Below, one piece after another: positions 9,385-19,609 of a stretch of DNA of 64,000 bases. Source of the stretch: Lagopus muta (Eukaryota > Chordata > Aves > Galliformes > Phasianidae). The stretch covers positions 18,772,501-18,836,500 of the forward strand of contig NC_064442.1 in NCBI RefSeq assembly GCF_023343835.1. Reading direction: 5' to 3'. The notes beneath the pieces are model-generated. The model had not been told where the DNA came from. It saw only the letters and a program-made list of their open reading frames with translations, and ran no database searches. Within the stretch, counting starts at the first letter, position 1, and every line of letters begins with the position of its first letter. Made by a program: the position numbers and the translations under genes.

Positions 9385-12300
9385 TCAGTTTGTGTACACC
9401 TGAGTCCCGATCACACGCATGATCTCCTTCTGGATTTTGGGGTCCTGAGTATTGATATTGGCGTCTCCCACTTGGCCGTCTTCGTACCTGGAGGGAAAAG
9501 CGTTAGCCGTGCCCACGGGGCGACCGTGAGCGCAGAGATGGGGTTGGCACTCACACAAAGAAGAAGCGGGTGCAGACGTGGTCCGAGACGGGGCAGACCC
9601 AGATGTTGCCGTGCTTCTGCAGGTCCTTGGAGGTGATGACTGCGGAGGGAAGGGGCGCCATGTGGGGGCTGTCACACCAGCACACCCAACCCCATCGCCC
9701 CCACGGCCCCGCACCTTCGCAAAGCGCAATGCAGTTCAGGTTACGGCTCTGGAGGAAGCGGGACTGGATGGAGCGGGTCTGTAGGGAGAGCAACTGGTGT
9801 CAACCCTGCCCGCTCCCAGCCCCAGCCCCGTGTCCCCGCCATGTCACCTGGGGGATGGTGTTCATCCGGTTGTACCTCTGCACCAGCTCGTCCTTTGAAG
9901 GCATCCGGTGCTGCCCTTTCCCCATCCCTGCAGACAATGACACAGCGGTCATTCCTGGCACCATGGGCTGGGGACACGGCCGCCACCGGGCAGCAGCACC
10001 CCAGGGTGACGCAGAGTGACAGTGGTGAGGACATGTGTCACAGACACTCCTGGGATGGCCACACCAGGAGCTCCATCCTGCAGGCAAACCCAAACCCCCA
10101 CAGTGGGGGCAGTGCCTTTTGGAGTCGGCACAAGGAAGAAGCAGCTGTCGTGTCACCTTAAAGTCAATTTTTCAGCCCAGGAAATGCCCATTCTCTGTTC
10201 TTTTTCCCTTAATAACCGAGCGGGTGCGTCAGAATGCCCCGATTTGCTGGGGAGAGGACGGTGCGGGAGAAGGATGCAGGATGTGGCTGGGACACCTCAG
10301 TATCCCGATGCCACGCGGCTCCTCCGTGCCATGCAGGGAGCGGGATGGGAGCACAGGTGGGACCAGCGGAGCGGGCAGCCTCTTACCTGAGTATCCAAAG
10401 GAAATACTGGAGATGGGGCTCAGATAGATGCCCTTGCCATAGGCTGCTCCATGCAGCTTGCAGGAAAACACCGGGGTGAGCAGCGCGGCACCCGCGGCAG
10501 CGTGGGCACGAGGCACGGCCACAGCACCCCTGGGGCTGCCCACATCCCTCCCCACCTGCCCGGATCCGGAACCGGCATCAGCGAGCGGTACCTGCAGCTT
10601 GGTGTAGGACGCGTTGACCAGCCCGTTGCGCAGGATGGAGTGCCAGTTCTCAATGTGAGAGCCACTGCAAGAGCCGGCGTCAGCCCCACGGCGCCCGGCC
10701 CTGCAGCGCCCCATAGGGATCCCGCAGACCCCCACCGCCCCGCGGCTGCTCACTGGAAAGCAAAAGTGCTGCCGTAGAGCTTCTTGGCGGTGCGGAACCG
10801 GGCCTCCTTGGCTGGGGGGCTGCTCAGCAGGAGGAACTGGTGCGAGGTGTGCATGAACTTCAGCTGCTACCAGTGGAAAGGGCAGAGCAAAGGCAGCGCC
10901 AACGAGGAGAGAGGAGAGACAGACGGACGCAGATCATGCACGGCAGCCCCCAGCCCTGCGCCCACCTCAGCGCTTTTCAGATGCTTGGCCATGGCAGGAG
11001 GGCCAGGATTTCTAGGAGCTCACCCACTGCTTTCTGCAGCATCCTGTTTTGTGTCCCAATACTGCATCCCACAGTGCACACCCCACGTCCTTCATCCCTT
11101 ATCCCACAACCCGCATCCCATGCCCTCAGACCTCCATTCCATACCCGTACATCTACATCCCTCCTCCAGCTTCCCATATTCCATCCACATCCTCCATCCC
11201 ACATCCTGCATCCTCCATCTCACACGGTGACTGCACAACCTGTAGCTACACCCACACTGCACATCCCACCCCCCGTACCTTACACCCCACACCTTACATT
11301 GCACAGCTCACACCCACACAGCTCTGGCCATGCCACTTACCCTGCTGAGGGGCAGCTTGACAATGTGGGATCTGTTGCTGGAGATGATCCTGTGGGAGCA
11401 GGATAGAAGATGAGATAGAGCGGTCCCACCTGAGTCCCACTAGTCCCTAAACACTTTTGACTCCATACCATCCCATCATATCACATCCCATCCCATCCCA
11501 CTGCATCTCATCCCATTGCATCACAGCGCAATCCATCCTCACACTACTGCGTTCATTTTTGGACACCTCACTGTTAGAAAGACATTAAGGCCCTGCATGT
11601 TCAGAGAAGGCCAACGGAGCTGTGAGGGGTCTGGAGTGCAAGTGTTATGGGGAGCAGCTGAGGGAGCTGGGAGGGATCGGCCTGAAGAAGAGGAGAGGCT
11701 CAGGGCAGACCTTATTGTTCCCTACAATTCCCTCACAGGAGGCTGTGGCAAAGTGGGGGTCGGTCTCTGCTCCCAGGTACCAGCAAAAGAACGAGAGGAA
11801 ATGGCCTCAAGTTGTGCCAGGAGAGGTTCAGTTTGGATATTAGGAAAAACTTCTTCTCAGAAAGTGGTCAGGCACTGTAACAGGCAGCCCAGGAAGGTGG
11901 TGGAGTCACCAACCCTGGAGGTGTTCAAGAACTCTGGATATATGGCACTGAGGGACATGGTCAGCGGGCATGGTGGGGATGGGTTGATGATTAGACTACA
12001 CGATCTTAGTGAACTTTTCCACCCTTAATGATTGATTCTGTTGTATCCCATCCCACTCCACTCCACCACATTTCACTCCACCACATTTCACTCCATCGCA
12101 TCCCACCCCATCCCATCCCATCCCATCCCATCGCATCCCACCCCACCCCACCCCATCCCATCCCAACCCATCCCATCCCATCTCATCCCACCCCATCCAT
12201 CCCATCCCATCCCATCCCATCCCATCCCATCCCATCCCATCCCATCCCATCCCATCCCACCCCACCCCATCCCATCCCATCCCATCCCATCGCATCCCAC

Positions 12301-15300
12301 CCCACCCCACCCCATCCCATCCCATCCCATCCCATCCCATCCCACCCCATCCACCCCATCCATCCCATCCCATCCCATCCCACCCCATCCCACCCCATCC
12401 CATCCCATCCCACCCCATCCATCCCACCCCATCCCACCCCATCCCACCCCATCCCATCCCATCCCACCCCATCCACCCCATCCATCCCATCCCATCCCAT
12501 CCCATCCCATCCCATCCCATCCCATCCCATCCCATCCCATCCCATCCCATCCCATCCCACCCCATCCATCCCATCCCACCCCACCCCACCCCACCCCATC
12601 CCATCTCTTTAGCACCCCTCAGTCTTACCACTGCAGAAGGGGATGTGCCAGCGGGTCCAGTTTGTCCATCTGCTTCTTGATCTCCAGATAGGAGCCCTGG
12701 CAGAGGCACAAGCACCATGAAAAACTCTGTCACCAACCCACTACGGAGACAGGCATCAAAATCCCATGCAGACATCCAAAATGGTGCCGGGATGCAGAGC
12801 TAGGGCTTGCCACATACCTGGGTCATCTCCCGGATGGACATCACGCTGTCCAGCGCCTTCTGCAGCCGCTCGTAGTTCTTCTTCTGCACGTGGGGCAGCA
12901 GTGGGGTGGCCATCAGAAGGGTGTCAGTGCGCAGTGCTGGGGCACACCACCCTGCTGCTTACCTTGGGGTTGAAGGCAAGTGTTTTGGGGTCGTTGGGGT
13001 CCACCACGGAGGGATAAGGCTCGAAGATGATGCTTTTGCGGGGGGACTCCAGCGCAGCGCGGCACATGGCCACCAGCAGGTCCACCACCTGGCCACCAAG
13101 ATGGACACGGGGTCACCCCAGAGATTCCACCCTCGTGTCACCCACTTATGTCACTCCCCGTGTACCTCAGCGCCTGTGGCCACCTCTTCTGCTGCACCGG
13201 ACATCACACCCAGGGTGTAGAAGGAGAAGACGCACAGCTCCCGGGTGCACACAGCCGGCTGCAGAGGGGACAGGCACTCAGTGACAGTGACACAGGGTGA
13301 CACACACCCCTGTCCCCCAGCACTGCAGCACCTTGAGCATGGAGCCGTTCTGGAAGACGTGCTGCTCGTCACACACCACGCAGTACTCGTTGAGCGTTGG
13401 GATGCGCTGCTCTGCATACTTCATGATCTGTGGATAAGGCGCAGGGTCAGCCCCATGGTGGCCCCGAGATTGATAAAGGGACTGTGGGGACAGTGCTGTG
13501 GGGTGCTCACCTGGACGAGGAAGCCATACTCCAGCGTGGGGACGTTCTTACAGTGGCCACCAACCTGCGATGGAGCCGGAGCGGCACCAGATGCATTACC
13601 CCTTTCCCACACCCCTCACACAGCATCAGGATCTCCCGAAAGCCCTGGGGGCCCTAAGGCCATCCCGCAGGGACAGTGGGGACATGCACCCCTGACGCCA
13701 CGTGGGAAGGGGAGGGAGAGCAAAGAGAGCCCCGAGCCGGTGTTGACACCCACCAGGATGTTGAAGGGAGCAACACCTGCCTGGGTGCTGGGGGTGTAGC
13801 CAAACACCTCTCCCTTGGGGTTCTTCACCGTGCAGGAGACGGAGCGGTTCATCAGGCGGTTGACGCGCACTTCGGGAGCACCCAGCTTGCCCTTCAACAC
13901 TGAGTCCGGGATGACAGGGAAGCTGGGAGACCTGCGGGCATGGGATCGAAGAGACACCTGTTACCATCACCCTCCCCAGAGGGCCATTTCCCGCCCAGCT
14001 CCTCTGTTCCTATACATCCAGCACTGAATTTTCACCTTCCTGCTTTTGGGGTTTTTGGAAGCTCCTGTTCTCCTCAGCAAATGGGGGGAAAAAAGGCACT
14101 GGGGAAGGTGGGGACGTCACTGGAACCTTACTTGGGGATGGGGGAGAAGATGCTGAGGCCGGCTCGGAACTTCTTGATGGTGCCGCTCGTTTTGAACCAG
14201 CTGTGCCGCTTCTCCTGCTGGGTCTTCAGGAAGTCGTTGCTGAGATGCTTCCATTGCTGCGATGTGAACATGCCCAGGATCCTGGCACAGAGGTGACATG
14301 GGTGCCCAGGTGGGTGCTTCAGCTGAGCACATCTCCTACTCCACCCCTTGGAAACCCAGTGACCAGCCTGTCCTGGAGCTGTAGGGCCAGCAAGAGGACA
14401 TGGCGTGACAGGGACATGTGGGACCTGGGTGATCCGGAGATGAAGTTTGCCCTGAGAGGCAGTGGATGCCCTGTCCCTGGAAACAGCTAGGGTCAGGCTG
14501 GTGGGGGCTCTGAGCCCCTAATGGAGATGCAGGTGTCCCTGTTCATTGCAGGGGGGGTGGACTGGTGGCCTTTAAGGGCCTCTTCCAAATCAAATGATTC
14601 TATGATTCTATGAAAAGTGACCTGCCCCTCCCTGCCACCCCTCATTTTAGTTCTTACTTCTTCAGCTGCAGCCCCAGCCCGAAGCCCTCCTTGTTGGATG
14701 GCTGGAAGACCTCGATGGACGGTTCTGTGGGCACAGAGCTGCTGGTCAGCACAGCGCTCACAGCCATGCAGGCATCCCCTGACCGCCCATCCCCACTCAC
14801 CGGGGCCATCGAGGTACTGGGAGAGGGAGAAGCGCAGGCGCAGGACGATGGGCTCAGTCCGAAGCACCTTCCAGGCTGTTGCCACCTCCTCCTGCCGAGA
14901 GACAGCCACGGAGACATCAAGTAGGATGTGGGGACCCGAGAGCCCCCCCACTGGATCCCCCCTGCGCCACGGGGACTCACATCGAGGAAGCTGATGTTCA
15001 CATGGAGGTCGATGTCCACGTCGTCGATGGTCCCATACTCCCTGCAACGACACGTGGCACGGCGGCAGGTGTGAGTCTGGGTCCTGGGGGTGCCACCACG
15101 GGGTGACAAGGCACTGTCACAGCCAGGTGTCCCAGCAAGTCACAGCACAGGCACACCCACCTGACGGACACAGCATTCTCGCTGTAGATCTCCTTCACAG
15201 CCTCGATGTCGGCGTCCAGCTGTGGGTGTCGGTACAGGTCGGCGGCACAGGTTCCCTGCAACAGCGCCATCACAGCCAGAGTCCCCACAGCCCCACAGAG

Positions 15301-17560
15301 GGGGCCAGCATCCCCCCCGTGGCACCTATTCCCCCAGTGGCTTTACCTGTACCCCATAGAGGAACTCCTCGGACTCATTGTCCCCATCGGAGTCATCGTC
15401 CGTCCAGTACTGGCCCTTGAGGTCCTGTGGGAAGAGGGATGGGGGGCTGAGGGTCAGCGGGGAGAATTTGGGGAAGACTGTTGTGGGGGAATTTGCTGGG
15501 GTGGACTGGGGGCAGATTGAGAAGTTGGAAAGGGAGACTGCAAGGGGAAAAGGATGGGGATCAGGTTTTGGGGGGTTGGGTTTGAGGTGCTGGTTTGCAG
15601 GGCACAAAATGAAGGGATGCACTGAGACTGCTTTGGGGGTTGTGGGTTTGTGGGATAGATTTGAAAGTATAGGTTTGGGGGCAGACCTGTGGGCGTACAT
15701 TTGGGGGTGCAGGGTGGGAGGTAGCAAGTTGGGAGTGCAGAGTGAGGACTGTAGGTCTATGTGGGGAGAGCAAATTTGCAGGACAGATTTGGGCCTGCAG
15801 GATTCTGGGGGCAAGTCTGGGGTAGAATTGGGAGTGAAGGTTTTGGGGTGCAGGAAGGAGGGCAGATTGAGAACTGCAGGTTTGAGGTAGGAGATTGGTG
15901 GGGTGCAATTTAAGGGTACAGAAAGGAGGAAGGCTTGGGGGTGCAGATTTGGGGTGTGGGTTTAGATGTGCATGTTTAAGGGGCATTTTCTGAGGGGTAG
16001 ATGTGCAGGGTGTGGATTAGGGGGTGCGTGTTTAGAAGTTTGGGTTAGGGGTTAGATTTTTGGGTACAAGTTTTTTGTCATGCAGGTTTGAGATGCGAGT
16101 TTGGGGTACAGATTATGGGGCTACAGATTTGCAGGGTGCAGGTTTAGGGGTGCAGATCGAGGTGCAGATCGAGGGGACTAGGTTTTGGGGATGCAGATTG
16201 AGAGGTTCAAGTTCTGACAGAGCAGATATGGGGTACAGATTTGGGGTCCAGGTTGTGGGTAAAGATGTTGGGATATGGGTACTTGGGGTGCAAGTTTAGG
16301 GGTGTAGATTGAGAGGTGCAGGTTTGGGGTGCAATTGGGAGGTGCACGTTTGGGGTGCAGGTTTGGGGTGCAGATTCTGGGGGTGCAGGTTTGGGGTACA
16401 AGTTGAGGGGGCAGATTGGGTGATGTGGGTTTAGGGGAAGAAGTTTAGGCGTGGAGGTCTGAGGAACAGGTTTGGAGTGCAGGTTTAGGGGAGAAGGTTT
16501 GGGGTGCATATTGGGAGGTGCAGGTTTAGGGGTGCAAGTTCTGGAGGTGCAGGTTTGGGATTCAGGTTTGCAGGTATATTAGGGGGTGAAGGTTTGGGGT
16601 GCAGGTGAAGGGTGCAGGATTGGGAATGCAGGTTCTGAAGGTTTTCCAGGTTGCCAGAGTAGGGGTGCAGATTGGGAGATGTAGCTTTGGGGTGCAGGAT
16701 TAGGGATGCAGGTTCTGGAGGTGAAGACTTGCAGGCTGCAGGTTCAGGGATGCAGGTTTGGGGGTGCAGGTTTGGGATGCAGGTTTGGGATGAAGGTTTA
16801 GAGGTGCAGGTTTGGAGTGCAGGTTTAGGGTGAAGGTTTAGAGGTGCAGGTTTGGGATGCAGGTTTGGGGTGAAGGTTTAGAGGTGCAGGTTTAGGGTGA
16901 AGGTTTAGAGGTGCAGGTTTGGGATGCAGGTTTGGGGTGAAGGTTTAGAGGTGCAGGTTTGGGATGCAGGTTTGGGATGAAGGTTTAGAGGTGCAGGTTT
17001 GGGATGCAGGTTTGGGATGAAGGTTTAGAGGTGCAGGTTTGGGATGCAGGTTTGGGGTGAAGGTTTAGAGGTGCAGGTTTGGAGTGCAGGTTTGGGGTGA
17101 AGGTTTAGAGGTACAGGTTTGGGATGCAGGTTTGGGGTGAAGGTTTGGGATGAAGGTTTTGAGGTGCAGGTTTGAGGTGCAGAATGAGAGACGCGGGTTC
17201 TGGAGGTGCAGGTTTGCACGGTGCGGGTTTAGATGCTCAGATCGAGCGGTGCAGGCTAGTGGTGCAGGCCGGGGGGGCACCCAGCCGTTACCCCGCACAG
17301 ACCCCCCAGCCCATGGGCAGGGCTCAGCTCCCTCAGCCACTCCCTCCTCCACCCGCGGGGCTCACACAGCTCGGGGTTCCCAGCGTTCTCGAGGGGCACA
17401 CGGCGGACCCCGGCCCCGCGCTCGCGGCCGTTCCCCCCTCGGTACCCCCGACCGCGGCGCGGCCTGTGCGCGAGGCCCGGCCCCGGCGCCGCCCGCGGGC
17501 CCCGCTGCAGAGGCGGCCCGGCGTCCCCCCGTCCCCGCGGCCGTCCCCGGCCCTCACCAT
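9385..17560 (-). CDS. PARP6: PARP6, mono-ADP-ribosyltransferase
   Basis: PARP6 is a mono-ADP-ribosyltransferase, in mammals linked to neuronal morphology and the cell cycle. Twenty-two coding exons read high to low: 17560-17558, 15424-15347, 15255-15161, 15041-14981, 14891-14801, 14724-14658, 14281-14132, 13931-13754, 13564-13511, 13427-13332, 13258-13166, 13088-12963, 12883-12818, 12696-12629, 11389-11341, 10863-10754, 10664-10592, 10456-10387, 9927-9848, 9778-9715, 9639-9555, 9487-9385. They sum to 620 codons, a 619-residue protein; human is 630 by memory. The first exon gives only Met, then DLKGQYWTDDDS. The C-terminal catalytic domain has FHGSH (His462) and YGKGIYLS (Tyr497). The last strand reads RFFFVYEDG, without the glutamate of polymerising PARPs, which fits mono-transfer. 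The gene runs against both neighbours. Confidence 0.96.
11040..11335. repeat. Degenerate CATCC/CCCAC-rich repeat in PARP6 intron
   Basis: Loose pentamer-like strings (catccc, cacatcc, atcccac) fill the intron just before the exon at 11341-11389. It looks like an older, decayed relative of the GGGAT array further along. Confidence 0.6.
11525..12045 (+). mobile_element. CR1 LINE 3' fragment
   Basis: About 520 bases resemble the 3' part of a CR1 retrotransposon: agaagaggagaggctcaggg, then gaaaaacttcttctcagaaa, then ggaggtgttcaagaactctg, then a tail ggttgatgattagactac and cttaatgattgattctg. It is truncated at the 5' side, as most CR1 copies are, and inserted in a PARP6 intron opposite to PARP6. 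Loose CCCAT repeats lie on its left (11466-11520) and the main array on its right. Confidence 0.85.
12046..12606. repeat. (CCCAT)n / (GGGAT)n pentamer array
   Basis: About 560 bases of near-uniform CCCAT pentamer with scattered CCCAC and ccatcc variants. The minus strand, which is the PARP6 sense strand, reads GGGAT repeated, a dense G-quadruplex pattern with two-base loops. The array begins about 22 bases after the donor of the PARP6 exon at 12696-12629. The open frames across it are artefacts of the repeat. Confidence 0.97.
14440..14611 (+). mobile_element. CR1 LINE 3' tail
   Basis: A short 5'-truncated CR1 end: gaggcagtggatgccctgtc, gtccctgttcattgcagggg, gcctcttccaaatcaaatga, then ATTCTATGATTCTATG. 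It lies in the PARP6 intron between exons 14281-14132 and 14724-14658. The block around 14531-14556 is the reverse complement of one at 41399-41425, so the two copies belong to the same subfamily. Confidence 0.85.
15440..17230. repeat. Minisatellite in PARP6 intron 1, 40-bp higher-order unit
   Basis: The plus strand is built from short G/T-rich blocks such as gtgcaggtttggg. From about 15440 the blocks are degenerate. From 16901 to 17140 they lock into a 40-base unit, aggtttagaggtgcaggttt plus gggatgcaggtttggggtga, repeated six times in register with very few changes. It fills almost all of the intron between the ATG exon and the second coding exon. Confidence 0.93.
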
Positions 17561-17820
17561 CTCAGCGCTGCCCGCGGCCCGGCCCCGTCCCTGCCGCCTC
17601 CATGCCGCCGGGCGGGCGGGCGGCCATCGGGCCTTGACGTCAGGGCCCCGCGCCTCCGTCGCCCGGCAACGCCGCCCGGGCGGTGACGTCACCGCAGGGA
17701 CCCCGGCCCCGAGCCCCCGACCCGTCCCGGCCGCGTCTCGAGCGGGGCGGGCGGATGGCGGCGGGCGGCGGACCCCCGCGGCCCCACATCGGGTCCCCAT
17801 GGGCTCTGCTCAGTGTCCCC
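17330..17820 (-). promoter_or_regulatory. PARP6: PARP6 promoter CpG island
   Basis: Dense CpG sequence covers the ATG exon and continues upstream on the minus strand. It includes paired tgacgtca-like strings near 17634 (cttgacgtcaggg) and 17682 (ggtgacgtcacc), which match CRE/ATF half-sites or full sites. No TATA box is evident, as usual for such promoters. Confidence 0.7.
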
Positions 17821-18840
17821 GAATGTCCTTAGCGCGGACTCTCCGCGCGGTGCTCGCGGCCCCGTGCCGGGTCCCCACACGACGGCTCCGCGCCGGGTCC
17901 CTGCAGTCCTCACTCAGTGTCCCCCGCACGCGGTCCCCAGGAGCCCGCTTTCGGTCCCCGTGGCCTCACGTTGGGTCCCTGCGCTTCTCATTGTCCCTGT
18001 GGTCCCTCACAGCCCCTCATGGCCCCCATGACCCCGTGTTGAGTCCCGCATGCCCTCCCATTGGGTCCCTGCAGTCTCCCCTCATTGTCCCCAGCATAGG
18101 GTCCCTGCAGTCCTATCATGGCCCCTATGGCCCCGTGTTGTGCCTGCATGGCCTTCACTCATTGCCTCCAGCACAGTGTCCCCATGACCCAATGCTGGGT
18201 CCCCATGGTCCCCCATGGCCTCATATCAGGTCCCTGCACTCAGTGTTGCCAGCATAGGGTCCCTCTGGTGTCTCACAGTCCGTCATGGTCTCTATGATCC
18301 CATGTGGTGTCCCCATGGCCTCACACTGGATGCCCTGTGGCTCTATACTGGGGCCTCATGGTCTCTGCTCAGTATCCCCAAATGTCCTTAGCATAGAGTC
18401 TCCATGGTCCCCCATGGTACTCATGGCCACATGCGGGTCCCCATGGTTCCCACAGCCTCACACTAGGTCCCTGCAGTCCTCACTCAGTGTTCTCAGCACA
18501 GGATCCCCATGGCCCCCCATGGTCCCATGTTGGGTCCCCATGCTCCCGACTCAGTATCTCCAGTGCCCCCAGCACAGCGTCACATGGATGTGGCACTGGG
18601 TGCCCACCTTGGGTGCTACATTACTGTCACAAGGACCCCAAGAGGACCTCTATAAAGAGCCCTTCCTCGCGGTGTGGCACATTGTTCCCAATGTCTGCAG
18701 CACAGTGTCCTGATGATCCCAATGCAGAACATCCAGGTAGGGTCCCCCCATGCCCTCAGCAGTGTCCCCACGGTCCCAGCACAGAGTCCCCACATTGCGG
18801 GAACGACATCCCCATAATTCCAGCACAGTGCTCTCATGTC
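17800..18840. repeat. Degenerate repeat between PARP6 and PKM promoters
   Basis: About 1 kb is made of imperfect units that combine cagtgtccccagcac, gggtccctgcagtcctcac and tccccatggtccc. The length of the unit drifts, so no clean period can be given. No gene is seen in it; the open frames on the plus strand follow the repeat. Confidence 0.75.
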
Positions 18841-19229
18841 CTCGCCTCTCTCTCCCATTTTTGGGATGACATGGGGACACCTCACCCCATGCTACCCAGA
18901 GCCACTGACAAGACGGCTTCTGACAAGTTTGGGCACCCAGGCCTGCTCTGTAACTCAAGACACCTATTTTTGTCCCCAGATGTCTATTTCTGTCCCCAGA
19001 CCACAGGGTTGGCAGCAGGGGGATGGCACGTCTTCCCCTGCACCTCCATCTTCCGTGGGATGTCATCGCATTGGGGGGTCTATGCGTGACGAAGCCACGT
19101 GGGTGCATTGACTTTTTCTCCCTAGGACACCTGTTTTGTCCCCCAAACTTGGGGGCAACTCCAGTGACGTATGGGGGACATCATGGGGTGGCTCAGGGGC
19201 CAGCAGAAGCCGCTTCACGGCGTCCTTCG
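18841..19229. other. Non-repetitive PARP6-PKM spacer
   Basis: No gene is recognised. A CACGTG E-box lies at 19096-19101 and a gtgacgta string near 19162. This is the immediate upstream flank of the PKM promoter. Confidence 0.4.
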
Positions 19230-19609
19230 GCCGTCCGGCATCCCTGCAGGTACCGTGGGCAAGGGGCGCGGGTGGGAGAGACGAAGGGAGCTAAGACTAT
19301 AAGAGCAGCGCGGTCCCTTTAAGAGCAGCGCGGTCCCTTTAAGGCCGCGGCCACTCTTCCCCCGCGTGCGCTCAGGCTGTGCCACCCTCTGATTGGCTGC
19401 GCTGCGCGTGAGAGTCACATCGCTTCCTCCGCAGCTTGCGCGTCCGCTAGAAAAAAGAGTCCCGGCCGTTCGCCCCGTTGCGCAGTGGGCGGAGGGATCC
19501 GCGGGGCGGTGCTTCGGCCGGGATCACCTTGGCGGCGCGGCGGGGAGGCGTGCAGAGCGGCGGCGGCGCTTAGGCAGGACGGTCTCGGAGGCGGAAGCAG
19601 CACTAGGAG
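19230..19609 (+). promoter_or_regulatory. PKM: PKM promoter and non-coding exon 1
   Basis: A CpG island contains an exact 20-base tandem duplication (19301-19320 and 19321-19340) that includes CCCTTTAAG, and an inverted CCAAT box (gattggctg) at 19391-19399. A plausible 5' UTR exon ends at 19609, before gtaacg. The exon start and exact donor are inferred. Confidence 0.6.

Noticed and set aside
12028-12775. Open frames of Ser-His-Pro-Ile or Gly-Trp-Asp repeats
   Set aside because: They are direct translations of the CCCAT array; a five-base repeat without stops is open in many frames.
16880-17140. Interstitial telomere or CRISPR-like array
   Set aside because: tttaggg-like strings occur, but the true unit is 40 bases with no (TTAGGG)n run, and there are no unique spacers; it is an intronic minisatellite in a bird gene.
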